This document shows, one piece after another, positions 13,872-24,826 of a stretch of 64,000 nucleotides of DNA. The stretch's first letter is position 1; each line of letters opens with the position of its first letter. The DNA is from Azadirachta indica (Eukaryota; Streptophyta; Magnoliopsida; Sapindales; Meliaceae): assembly GCA_022749755.1 (NCBI GenBank), contig CM040453.1:18485368-18549367 (forward strand), read 5' to 3'. A model generated the notes under the pieces. The model made no database searches. It was not told the DNA's origin and worked only from the letters and a program-made list of their open reading frames with translations. The position numbers were made by a program, and so were the translations under genes.

Positions 13872-16476
13872 AGAGTAGCAACACCTATGACCTGGCAACA
13901 GAGAAAGAACAAAACTTGATTTACAAAGCACCTATTAAGAAATGAACGCACCAATTGTTTTCCAGGCATCAGAAAATTGAGAACAGTGATAGCTCCCATT
14001 TGTATACACCTGATATGAATACCCATAATATTCTTTGTTAAATATTTAATCAAATAACAGAATCTACTCAACAATATTGACATGAAGTTTAACAAGTTTA
14101 ATGGGAGTACTGAAGTTAAAAGTTGCCACTTCTATAGTTCTACCAGACACCTTTTACAAGCTAACCTCAGTACTCACATCCTCTGCCAGTGGATACATTC
14201 TTAGCACCAAAGTTACGATATCTTAATTCTAGAATTTTCGTTTGATAAGAAAGAAAATGCATTGGTTTAACAGAACAGATTTGTACAAAGGCAAACAAGC
14301 TGTCCACAGAACTTGGGAATATCATGGGAACATAAAAGTGACAGCAAAAGAGCTTTAAAACAGTACCTGGATGCCTCAGTTGGAAAATAATATTTTATAA
14401 AAGTACAATAGTGGTAAAATTAGAAAATATCAGGGCATTTCTTATACAAATCTTTTTATCCACATAACATAATTATTTTGTCCAGTAGATTTGATCTAAC
14501 AATTAAAATGCTCTCTTCAATACAGTAAATGGAGACCCAAATCCATTAGTATGGAACATTTTCTTTTCCAAGTGAAATCCCCTAGCATATGAAAGAGTGA
14601 AAAAGTGCTTTCGTTGTTGTGGAATAAGAAGCCTTCGTATCTTAATAAATGTATTTAATTTATTCGGGGCTATTAGTGCGGGATCCACTGAATATGAGTC
14701 GAAGCAATAACAAGAATATTTCTAGGCTATGTTACTAAATGCATAGTATCTATGTAAAACATAAAATAAAAAATAAAATCCATGGCACAATATGGATTAC
14801 AAGGAAAAAAAGAGATCAAATATCAACATATTGAGGATAGTAATCTTACTTGAATTAGCCAGGGCTTGGAATCATCAAATATGGACGGAAAATCCTTAGA
14901 TGTGATAACATTAAAAGCATGATCACCACGATCTGGTCAGAAGCCAAGTTTTATGAATTTATCAGCAGTTTTAAAAACTCAAAAATCATCAAGTTGAAGA
15001 AAAAAGAAAACAAAAGAAAGAAAGAGAGAGGGAGAGAGAGGATGATATCTTCACCAACCAGAAGCAACGGCATCTAGTAAAGGAAGAGATATTTCTGAAA
15101 AGTCTTGCTCACCATATTGCTCCCTGACATTGTCAAGAATATGCTACAGAGAAAAAGCCAAGCCATTAAATGCACCAATTTAAAACCCAGTACAAGAAGG
15201 AAAGAGCTGGGAACGATACAAGCTAGATACAGTGAAAAGTCAGAGATTACTACTCACTAGTTGTTCATCAATGCCATATATATCATAATTCCTTTTCCAT
15301 ATAGGATTACTCAGCAACTCATAAGCATATTGAACCTGCTAGAAAAACCACATATTTAACAAAAGCAACATTGTTGAAAGAACATAAAAAAGGGCCCCTT
15401 CTGCTGATCTCCAAAAGGCCACACATTTATACCACAAAAATCAGATTGAATGAATTTATTATAGATTAGGGCAAAGAAATAATATACATACAAGGATTAC
15501 ATTCAAGATGCCAAATAGTACTGAATTTGTGCAATAACAAAGCACGTAAATTCCTTCTATGTTTTCCATTAGTTTCTTTAAATTGTCGCATTTATTAATC
15601 ACCAGGCCTATTCTACATGCTTGCATAAATGACAGTGCAGCTACAATCTACAGGTTCCTATATTTTTTGAACAAAACAATATAATTTCTTTTATTGTTGT
15701 TTCTATTTCACATCATATGCCAACATGTTGATGATAATAAATCTTACCTGAATTAGCGAATAACTATTAATCGATAAGTTTATTAGAGACATCAACATAT
15801 TCACATTCTACATTTTTAGCTCAGCCGCAAGACAATAATTTTCCTAAGGAGTCTCTCAAATAGAAATAGAGAACAGAGAATAAAATAACTAGAAGGATTG
15901 GTATTGTTATAATCTCACCCTTCTAAAGGTGTCATCCAGAAAGCAAATTGAATCAACATTGCCAACACATTTACGAGCATTGATATTGTAGAATTTGCAG
16001 TAATAAAACTAAGCAATAAGCCTTGAAATTCATACAAGTAAAAATTCACAAACCTTCAAGAAACATTCAACACTTGGAATCTCCTCACCTGAATTCCTGA
16101 AACAATCAATTACAAGCAACGATAACTAGAATTTAACTTCCACAGCATAAACGACAATTAAACAAACGAAAAAAAATAAATAAGTAATGTTCACCATTTG
16201 GATGAGAACTTCTCATACGCTTCTTTCACTTCGTCGATAGAACTGTACCGTTTTATTCGCAAAACTACAATTCCCGAAACCGTTCAAAAAAATGATTAAT
16301 TATTCAAAACGGAACGTATAAGCAAGAGAGTTCTTCGTATACTGCGACGTACCGTCGTAATGCGAGGGAGGAAAAGAGCGAGGGAGAACGAAGAGCTGGT
16401 AAAACAAACCGAGGCCGAATAGAATCAGGGGGCCGGAGTAAGCTTTTACCGTCGACGCCGTGGAGGACGTAGCCAT
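4554..16476 (-). CDS. DnaJ-like / thioredoxin-fold membrane protein, 693 aa, 20 coding exons
   Basis: Exons in transcript order: 16353-16476, 16195-16264, 16054-16096, 15258-15335, 15059-15143, 14850-14932, 13952-14009, 13197-13307, 12826-12883, 12534-12630, 11614-11649, 10210-10346, 9881-9951, 9723-9776, 9357-9499, 7950-8090, 6343-6576, 6186-6245, 5528-5791, 4554-4688. They total 2082 nt, every junction keeps the frame, and all have GT/AG sites except one likely GC donor. The start ATG at 16476 opens MATSSTAS and is followed by a membrane segment (aa about 14-31). A J-like domain (aa about 41-105; [18 protein letters not shown]) has no HPD between helices II and III, where KWNSGEE stands instead. 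A thioredoxin-like region follows (aa about 150-270; [16 protein letters not shown]), with a single Cys (SYHC) where CxxC is expected. A second membrane segment (aa about 612-629; [17 protein letters not shown]) precedes a basic tail KQRRRRFR and an acidic end. The order resembles animal DNAJC16-type proteins, so an endomembrane role is likely. Without HPD it should not stimulate Hsp70 in the usual way (inference). Confidence 0.92.
4689..5527 (-). other. Last intron of the DnaJ-like gene, with a degenerate TTTTGAAAAT-rich repeat
   Basis: The intron is bounded by GTAACC (donor) and TTTTTCAG (acceptor). Its middle (about 4960-5280) is rich in TTTTGAAAAT on both strands and looks like a decayed MITE. 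If this intron is retained, translation ends after 12 extra residues at 5492, giving a shorter tail without the basic and acidic C-terminal segments. Confidence 0.5.
7772..7925. repeat. About 55-bp tandem repeat, three copies, intronic
   Basis: Three imperfect head-to-tail units each contain AAATAAACAA followed by ACATAAAACAA and GGGAATGAAAAC or a close variant. They lie in the intron between coding exons 16 and 17, just downstream of exon 16 (7950-8090) in the direction of transcription. Confidence 0.6.
8572..8742. repeat. Intronic minisatellite built on CTTCCATAG
   Basis: Seven consecutive units start with CTTCCATAG (the last with CAACCATAG) and come in three lengths, about 20, 26 and 29 bp. 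Tails alternate between GAGTAGTAGTAATGC-like and AAGGAGTGT-like. The array lies in the intron between coding exons 15 and 16. On the minus strand it reads as a long frame because no unit contains a stop in two frames, but it is not an exon. Confidence 0.75.
13331..13394. repeat. 32-bp tandem duplication in an intron
   Basis: Two adjacent copies begin ATTGTCAAAATCTC and end in AGTGGTACCATCTTTC, differing at one position (CTCT/CTCC). They lie just upstream, in transcription direction, of the exon at 13197-13307. Confidence 0.8.
13832..13868. repeat. (GA)18 microsatellite in an intron
   Basis: An uninterrupted run of GA dinucleotides lies in the intron between coding exons 7 and 8, about 80 bases past exon 7 (13952-14009) in transcription direction. 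A shorter GA-rich tract lies at about 15023-15040 in another intron. Confidence 0.9.
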
Positions 16477-16703
16477 AGCGAACTACACTTGCCGTTTCTG
16501 CTTCTGCTTCGGGAGTGAAAGAACGAGAATGGAATCTTCGAGGGAAAGGAAATTGTGCGACCGATCAGAAGATGACAACGAAGAGAATCAAATTTTTTGT
16601 TTTGATTTGATTTTAATTACTGAATATGTTGATTTGGTTTGATTTTTGACATTCCTTTTCTGTACGGTAATTACTATGCACGCGCAGCTAATTTTTCTTG
16701 AAA
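16477..16703 (-). promoter_or_regulatory. 5' leader and proximal promoter of the DnaJ-like gene
   Basis: On the minus strand the stretch just before the start codon is pyrimidine-rich and C/T-punctuated, typical of a plant 5' untranslated leader. No clear TATA box could be picked out. A transposon-like repeat begins about 230 bp upstream of the start codon, so little unique promoter sequence remains. Confidence 0.45.
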
Positions 16704-16860
16704 AATTTACGAAACTGCCCACTATTCATCCTACTTTTATCAAATGACCACCGTTTAATATTCTTTTTGAAATTGACCATCTTTATTTTTTTTTGAATAA
16801 AATTACCCTCAATGACCCAAATATTTTAATCCTTAATTTTGCCCAATTTGATAGTGTCCT
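16704..16860 (+). repeat. MULE-end-like repeat upstream of the DnaJ-like gene
   Basis: The block AAATTTACGAAACTGCCCA, then CAAATGACCACCGTTTA, then ATAAAATTACCCTCAATGACCC, matches in order and spacing the block at 24010-24140 (AAAATGCCCATTGTTCA, CAAATAACCACTGTTCA, ACAAAATTACCATTAACCC). The 24-kb copy lies at the left side of a MULE. No inverted partner was found inside the window, so this is either a solo MULE end or a fragment. Confidence 0.5.
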
Positions 16861-18743
16861 CGTTCCCAAACATTGAAGAAGAAAAAATCAAAACAACAAA
16901 GAAGTCACAAAAATCTTTGTTTCAGATTCGAAATTCTTGACTGGCATACATAATAAAACAACGGTATAGACGGCAGCGCAGGTAGCTATCTTTACTGGTT
17001 TACGACGATAACTTGTGGAGAGGAATCCGGTTAAAGATTGATGATGACAGTATGTATTTGTTTTGATTTCTCGGTTTTTAAATAAATTTGAGACTAGATT
17101 TGTATGGAAAATGTAGATTTTATTGATTAATTATAAAAAATGTGTATTTTAGCTAAATGAAGATCTCCTCATTCCCAAACGTTAAAGGAAAAATCAAAAC
17201 AACAAATTGAAGTAAGAGAAGTATAGAAAGATAAGAAATTTGAAAAATTTAGAAGAGAAAAGTTTTGCAGGAAAATTATTTTCAACATAGGTATGTTGAT
17301 CAAACTGAAAGCATTTTCCTTATGCAGAATAGATTAATTTCTTGTTAATACAACATATATAATAGTGTATAAGATTTAGTCATCAAACTAATTTAGAAAT
17401 AATATGTATAACTTTTATTATATATATATAATAATTTTATATTAATTTGCAAAATACTATAAACTCCAATCAAATTAAATGATATGGTTTATATAATTTA
17501 TTTGAAGCCTCTTTGGGATTGTTGTTGTAAATCTTCGAAGTGCTTTTCAACTATTAAAATCTATTTTAAGTGTTTGATAATTTTCTTAAAATTGATTTTA
17601 TTCATAATTTATTTTTCCACCACAAGTTCTGAAAAGCAGGACTTTACTTTTGAAAATCTACTTTTTGAAATATATTATATCTATATGTTTAATTAATATA
17701 AAGTTTTTTAGGTTAGTCAAATGCAAAATCTTGAAAAATTGCTAAACATAAGTGTATTTTCAAAAAATAAAATTTAGTATGCCTTTTCTGTGTTCTATGA
17801 TATAATTCATAAATGAATTTTAACTATTCTCATTAGATAAATGTATGACTCAATAAATACAAATATTTATTTGTTATTAAAGTATGTTAGTAAAAGTTTT
17901 CTTAGAAGTTAAAGTCATACACTTGATTATTCTAGTAACCTTAAATATTATATTTAGATTTGCTTACATGGTTTACTCCTTGTTGGTAACATTTTGCAAA
18001 TTGAGTATATAATTTTGTGAGGAAAGATCAGTATAAGCTTTATGGTACGTTCTAGGTTTTTGGAAGAGACTCTATACAAAAGAATAAAGAAGAATTGTGA
18101 TATTTAACAACTATTTTAGGAATTAGAGTTAAACTCTCAGTAACGTTTCAGTTATTAATTATAATAATAAGGTTTCAATATCTTAATTAAGTTATAGAAT
18201 ACTAATAAAGTCTATTTCAATGAATATTATTTTGATTCTCGTATATGTGTTAAATTAGGATGTTACGTGTACCTAGAAAGTAAAATTCATTAATACATTT
18301 TGAAAGAAAAGAAATCCAAAATGACAGAATATATGGGACTCCACAATTGGAAAGTTACATAAATAGATAGGAATCAAGTTTATTTCTTGATTTAATATTG
18401 AGTTATTCTGGTAAATATAAAATGTGATTAATTGTTAATAATATAGAAAATAACAAATTTAGCAACATATATAACTTGACTAATATTTATTCTTGTCAAT
18501 ATTTTTCCATCTAATTTAAAAATATTGTTGTTTATTTTACTAAAATGGAGACATTAATTCTAAATGAATTCATTGCTATATATCAAGATTTTTTTCTTAT
18601 TTTCTTTAAATGCAATCTACATTAAACATAAAGTAACAGTTACTCGTATTGTAACATTCAATATTTTTCTTCATACCTTATTCTATTTAAAGAGAAAACG
18701 TTCTAACCTTTTTCTTATACCATTTAAAAACTCCACAATTAAC
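16861..18743. other. Intergenic DNA with small repeats
   Basis: No gene is supported. The segment 16855-16905 (CGTTCCCAAACATTGAAGAA and onward) is echoed at 17160-17210. At about 17500-17720 a stretch starting GCCTCTTTGGGATTGTTGTTG and ending in GAAAAGCAGGACTTTACTTTTG resembles plant hAT-like MITEs. Confidence 0.4.
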
Positions 18744-18860
18744 ATGGGTTGTTTCACCAACAACATCTTACTTCTCTTGCTATTTGTGATCTGTACAACC
18801 AAGTGCAATGCTGTTAAAGTTGACATCTTTAATGAATTGGAATCAAAATTATTAATTTGA
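18744..18860 (+). pseudogene. S1-type self-incompatibility homologue (SPH), N-terminal fragment
   Basis: The ATG at 18744 opens a hydrophobic secretion signal (NNILLLLLFVICTTKCNA). It is followed by VKVDIFNELESKL, which resembles the first beta-strand of the plant S1 family (small secreted cysteine-containing proteins). A stop follows at once, and the characteristic downstream motif, usually a CKSKDDDLG-like stretch, is absent. A real family member would be about 120-150 aa, whereas only 38 codons remain. The identification rests on a short stretch. The alternative is a chance hydrophobic frame. Confidence 0.35.
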
Positions 18861-19877
18861 AAAATAAGTTATGAATTCAAGTTTGGTAACAAAGAAAGAA
18901 AGAAAAATAAGTATAGAAAAACAAGAAATTTGAAAAAATGTAGAGGCACTAGAAGAGTGGTCAAAGCACCGCTTATCTACTGCTGAAAGGAATGATAAAT
19001 AATTAAAAAGTCTTATGGTTAGCTTGTTGCCACTACTGTCTATGAATATGTTCTTAAATCTACTGTCGAACAGTTGGTTCAAATAAGACAAGACAAGAAA
19101 TTGTGAATTTGATGTCTTCCTTGAACTAGATTCCAATTTTTAATCTTGCTTTGATGCTAGATTATTGCTTGTTATGAATTCATGACATCCCAATGCCCCA
19201 TCCTAATTCAGCTGTCAATTTAATGAAGCATTAATTAGGTCAAATAGTTTATCCAGAATTGAAAATTAGGGTTTTGCTTTGGGTATTAGTGTTGATTTAG
19301 TCTTTAGTTACAAGTTACACCAAGAAAAAACATTAAACCAAAAAAAAAAGTTTTTTTAATTTAAAAGTTTATGAAGAATGACAAACCCATAAGCAGATTT
19401 CATGTACTTCACTTTTAACACTCAAACGGAAATGTCTTCATGTTTTATTTTCAACCAAAACTATCTGATCGACTTCTTTTAACCTGATGCACCACTTCAA
19501 TACAATACTATAGCCGAATAGCCCTAACTCATCTATGCAATAAAAGTTAGACAGCAAATTCTTATCAAGTCCACCAAGCATAACAGAAATTCTTATCGTT
19601 CTTATAAATATGTTTTTGTTTTCTAAATATTGTGATACCTTCACAGCAATATACTTTTTTCATTGGTTAATTTGTTGGTTGCAGACACTTTAGTTTGACA
19701 ATTTGGGTGATAATTGATTTAATATGGTTGCAAAGCAATTCATAAATTTCATATGTTGAACAGTAGCAGTTTATTTTAAATTCAATTATTTTTGTTTAGG
19801 CCGAAACCACACTTTTATGTAAGCTAATATTTTGTTGCACACGAAAGTAGTTGCGTCTATGTGCACGAAAGTAGGGC

Positions 19878-20234
19878 TATAACTAGATATTGTGCCAAGC
19901 ATATTTATGTCAACTTCTAAAAATTATACTCTGTTGTGAAGTTAAGGGAAAAATTCTAGAAGGCTGCAAGGGCCATAAACCTTATTGACTTTAATATTGT
20001 GATGGATGCAATCAAGGTTGACGATGAACAAGCTTATAAGTGGTTAATGGAGAATTTCCCTAAAATAGAGAGCTCTCATTCTTTTGATGCGTTTTTCAAG
20101 TCTAACCATATGACAAATAACATGAGTGAATAATAGAATTCATGTTTTAGTAATGCTTGAAGGAAGCCTATGATTAACCTCTTTGAGTTTATATGTTTAA
20201 AGGTTATGAAGAGGCTAATAAGTAGAAGAGAAAA
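19878..20234 (+). pseudogene. MULE transposase fragment (middle/C-terminal part), plus strand
   Basis: One plus-strand frame, broken by several stops, reads TRYCAKHIYVNF, then KLYSVVKLREKF and KAARAINLIDFN, then EQAYKWLMENF and KPMINLFEF...MKRLISRREK. This order is diagnostic for the region after the catalytic core in plant MULE transposases (usually HRYCARHIYANF and FWKAAR). It ends at a consensus splice donor GTATGT at about 20235. The matching N-terminal half follows directly on the opposite strand, and a fragment that would continue it lies 10 kb to the right at 30446. Confidence 0.7.
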
Positions 20235-20284
20235 GGTATGTTCCTTCAACAATCCGAAAAACCAGCACTAACTATCCTTGTTCT

Positions 20285-21965
20285 CTACTTCACAAATAGC
20301 CAAAGCCAATGGAAAGATTCCATTATTTGCATCCATAGCAACAACCAATAATAAAACTCCACCAAATGCGTCTTTAAATGACAACTGTCCATACCAATCA
20401 ATCTTTTACATGCTTCATTATGCAATGCATCATAACTAATAAAAATGGGCTTGAAGTGCCTTTTTGTACCTACCATTTCTTGGTAAATCTTTACTATTGG
20501 TCTTTCTTTTCTTGTCAAAATAAGCATAATCTTGTGACATGTTGTATGACTTGACATAATCACTCGTTGCAACATATAGGGCAAGCCTATTTGCCTTGTA
20601 CAACCTTTTTCTAGTTGTAGCAGTCTTGAATCTGACTCTTCACAGATCTGCTATTGCGTGGGTACAATGTCTAGATTATTCTTAATGTTGTCAAATAGCT
20701 TGTTTGCCACCCAATGACTGGTAACCTCTAGATTTTTCACCACACCAACAAAACTGTGCATTATGCTTTTAATCATAAATTTCTATCCATCTACCAACTG
20801 TAAGTCATGAATCCTTCATGTACAAGAATTACTTGCTACATATATTGCTGTTCTTTCTCATTCTTCTGTCTAACTAAGTAAAAACATTATTGTATTACGT
20901 AGTCCTTAAACATAACCCTAAACTCATCAACAAATTTAAAAGTTTGTCCCTCTTTAATATTAATGGTTTTCGCATTACTGCATTAATAGTCTTCCTTGGA
21001 TATGCCTGTACATGTTAAGCACCTTTGAATCATTCTCTTCATTATTGCACCCCAACATGATCATCCTTATCACTATTAAAATCTGACAATCCATTTTTGT
21101 CATCACTTGAATCAATAGCAGGATCATAGCCTAATTCAGAACCATCCTCATCCTCAAAAGCCAGCATATCACCTATATTAACATTTGTCCAATTGGAGTC
21201 TTCACTCCTATAATCATCACTCTTACAATCATCATCTATCCCATTATTAGAGCCTTTAACAAATGCATTAGTTGGGATAGAATTGAACACAGGTGCTGGT
21301 TTGTCACTTTTTGGCCAAGTGAGTTTATTAATGGTTGTTTTTGCTTGTTACTAGCTTCATATGCAACTAACAATCTCTCAACAGCATCATATAGTTCAAC
21401 AGTAGTTTCTTCATCCCAATCAAGGCTTATATTGTTGGGTTTTCCAAGTGTAGGGCTTACATGTAAGGGCTCTACTAAAGAGCTTACTATTGGGGCCTGA
21501 GTGTTCAGTTCAGTTACTTGAGAATAGGTTCTTCTAGTGTTTCAGATACTGGTGGCTTACTGTTTAGTTCGGTTGCTTGAGAATTTGGTTTAGGGATGGT
21601 AGGTTGGTCTGCTGGTAAAGGTAGCAAATGTATCTCAATTTCAAGTGTCTCTATTCCCTTCCCCTTCACCATATTAACAACATCGATAAACTCAATATCC
21701 GTCCTTAATTCCCTTTTTTTCTTTTGACCATGAAATGATAGCATTAAGCACAAATTGCTAGTTATGGTGCTTATGTCATTTGTGAACCATCTACATTACA
21801 TCATTGATGACAGCTACTAAACTTAAACGATTTAATTCAGCAAGGCCATAATCTATGTCCTCCCTAGCAAATGCAACTTTCAAGTATATAAGTTCATTCA
21901 TATTGACCTTGTGAAGAGATAGTACATATTCATTTTCCCTTTAGACAAACTACTAAAAACATAGT
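20285..21965 (-). pseudogene. MULE transposase fragment (N-terminal and DDE start), minus strand
   Basis: Reading leftwards from 21965: NELIYLKVAFARED (N-terminal domain); a frame at 21753-21514 with the usual linker; an acidic stretch at 21290-21042 (DDDCKSDDYRSEDSN); NLEVTSHWVANKLFDNIKNN at about 20720; and a frame at 20584-20285 with CKRLIGMDSCHLK. The last carries the first catalytic Asp of the MULE DDE domain (family form IGLDGCHLKG). Stops and frameshifts separate the blocks. The protein breaks off just after the first Asp, and the rest of the catalytic domain is missing on this strand. Confidence 0.7.
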
Positions 21966-24009
21966 CATGTACAGGAACCATTGACATTTGCTTCGTTTAT
22001 GCACATCAAGTATTAACTAACTACATGCATATATTATCATGCAACATGCATCAAAACCATGTACATCAACCATTATGATGCTACTGTCACTACACTCATA
22101 TACGGCTAACAGGGGAAAAAAAACTTCTACATGCACAAAAAATCGGCAAAATATCAATGTCAGAATCAAGTCAAAACTAAATAATCTGTATCAACAAAAC
22201 CACGACCACATGAATCCATTGAAATAAACAAAAGAACACCATCAACACACAATATATTTAACAACGAACAAAACCCACGCAAAAAACCCATGAACATATC
22301 ATAACCCATACCAACAACGAATATATGAAATCGACATTGTTTCATCTGAATAATCTCCCAAAAACAATATATAACTAACAACAATATCAACCCATTTACC
22401 TACAACCATAGTTTAACAACATATAAAGAAAAACCCATGAACATGCAAAAACCCACATTACACATACTCATCGAAACCACATTCTTTGAAGGACAAAATA
22501 CTCCACAACAACAAATAATTTATTAGCTTCCAATCCAAGAAAAAAAAACTTACATTTTACTTAACCTCGGGTTCTTTCGTGTTTCCCCCAAAAACTTCAC
22601 CTACGATTTCGACGTTCGTCCACGAAGTGATTATATGATAATATACATGTCAAACTAAGTTTTCATACCAAAATCTATGAACGATATGTGTTCTGGTTAG
22701 CGTTCAAGAAGGGTTTCTCCACTATATTAGGTGAGCGCAAAAGAACAATTGTGAAGAAAGTATAGGATGCCAAGAGTCAAAGAAAAACCATTATGACTTC
22801 AAATAAAATTTCTTTTTATCTTTGGGATTGCTTTCTCATACAACAGACATATGTCAAAAATATATCTTACTTTTTTTTTTAATTATTTGTGATTCATTTA
22901 CCATTTAATCTTGAAACAGTATTTTTTTTCATTAATGAAAGTAACAATTGGATGTAATTGGATAATTTTGAAAACCTAGAGGGGAATCAAAATATTTCTT
23001 AAAACATGAAGTAGGTATTAAGAATTTTTCCTAAAAGGTTGACAAGTAAGAAGCTTGGATGGACTACAATAAAGCTGAAGCTAATTTTAGACTCATACTA
23101 GCACATACCCATAATTCAACAACCAAAGTAATTGATGATGGACCAAATTAAATTAATACAATTATAATTTTTAAAATGCACGGATATGTAGTCAATGCTT
23201 GCAATTTTCATTTGTTGTCTATTTTCATGTTGCGTGTGTAGAATTAGAGCGAGTTTAATAATTGCATATCTGCTTTTGTGGACTTACTAAATGAAAATTA
23301 AAAAAAAATACAAAAATTATACTAAAAAATACAAAAATTAAATAAAATAGATTTTCCTTTCGTTTAAGGGTTGACTCATATAACTTTTAATAAATTTATG
23401 ACTATTAAGTCTATTATGTTAGTAGATTGTAGAAGTTTTTGTAATTTAAAAGAAAAAGAAAACCTAACTAGGGGATAGACAATTAGAGTTTTCGATCATA
23501 TATATGGGTAATGTAGCTAGACTTTTTCCTCTAATTTGAGGGTAGACAATGAAAACTTCAATCATATTTCCAACTATCATGTTAGTAGATTATATATATA
23601 TATTTATAATTTAAAAAGAAAAATAGATGTTTAACTATTTATAATTTACAAATAAAATTATATAAACTTCCATCAAATTTCTATCTATCATATTAGTTGA
23701 TTATATTTGTATGTTATAAGTTTTGTCAAAACCGCCTTTGGCCTGGGTGGTAAGAAAGGTAAGACTCTTTCCACTGTTATATATGATTTTTATTCCATCA
23801 ATTATGTGGGTTTATTCGCAATTATGTGCAAAGACTTCTAAGATGGGCCACCACAATATGTATCTCAATTCTTACTAATAACCCTAATGCTAATACTAGC
23901 ATATGTTAAGAAGAAAAACTTATACCAAAAACTAATTATAATTTTTATTGATCATATGTATATATTTCTCGATTTCATCTAAAAAATATTTCTTTTAGAG
24001 AAAGAAAAA
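21966..24009. other. Intergenic / transposon-flank DNA
   Basis: No gene is supported. The first 700 bases, rich in CAACAACA and AAACCCATG words, lie upstream of the minus-strand MULE and may be its 5' leader and end. At 23728-23765 a GGCCTGGGTGGTAAG word looks weakly like a pol III A box, but no B box follows. Confidence 0.4.
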
Positions 24010-24499
24010 TGGAAAATTTATAAAAATGCCCATTGTTCACCCCGATTTTTCTCAAATAACCACTGTTCAAAATTCTTTTAAAAAATGACCAACTGAATTT
24101 TTTTTGGACAAAATTACCATTAACCCAAAAATTAAAACCTCATTCTTTCTTATTTCTTTTTTCTCTCTTTCTTTTTTTTTTCTTTCTTCCGTATTCTATC
24201 AATAAAATTATTTCTTCTCTAGTTTGTTTTACCATAAACTACTAACCAATCATTTGAATTAAAGGAAATCAACCAACCATTTGTATAAGTAGGTGGGTAA
24301 TTTTAATTTGAAGGACAAAAAAAGAAAGTTGTTAAAAATATAAAAATTGATGTTGTTTATGTGTATTTTGAGATTATGGTGATAGAAATTGTTATTAAGG
24401 TGTATGTAGATTGTTTGAATATGTTTGGTATAGATAATTGAGCGAGAGAATGAAAATTGAGATTTTACAAATAATTCTGCGACAGTTTCGATAATGGGT

Positions 24500-24660
24500 A
24501 AATTTTTCTTTATGATCAAAAGTTAGTTTCGATCATGAGAAAAAATACTTGTGATCAAAAGTAACTTTTGATCATAAGTAGTTTTTCATATAATCGAAAC
24601 TAAATTTTAACCATGATGAAAAAATTGTCTGTAATTAAAAGTTATTTTCGATTAAAAGTA
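24500..24660. repeat. GATCGAAAC-type inverted repeats, left side of the transposase
   Basis: Repeated words of the form AGTTTCGATCAT, GTGATCAAAAGT, TTTTGATCATAAG and ATAATCGAAACTA occur in both orientations. They correspond to diverged copies of the stem-loop unit of the large array at 28440-29400. Confidence 0.6.
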
Positions 24661-24826
24661 AATGGCCGTACTTGAAAGTTTTTTAGGAGCACCATAAAAT
24701 TTGCCGTTTTCCCCTCATTTTTAAACAGAATTTGAGCTACTTTAATTTTTCTTAAATGATAAAAAATTGTCTTTAGTTAGAATTGTGTATAAAATATTGT
24801 TAACATTGTTGAGTTTTTGTATATGT

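Noticed and set aside
13742..14095. Minus-strand frame with a long Leu-Ser run
   Set aside because: It is the translation of the (GA)n microsatellite joined to a real 58-bp exon; the frame outside that exon is intronic.
16460..16642. Plus-strand 60-codon frame opposite the first exon
   Set aside because: It is antisense to the start of the DnaJ-like gene and has no motif.
23728..23800. SINE-like A-box word GGCCTGGGTGGTAAG
   Set aside because: No B box at the right distance, no poly-A tail and no target duplication.
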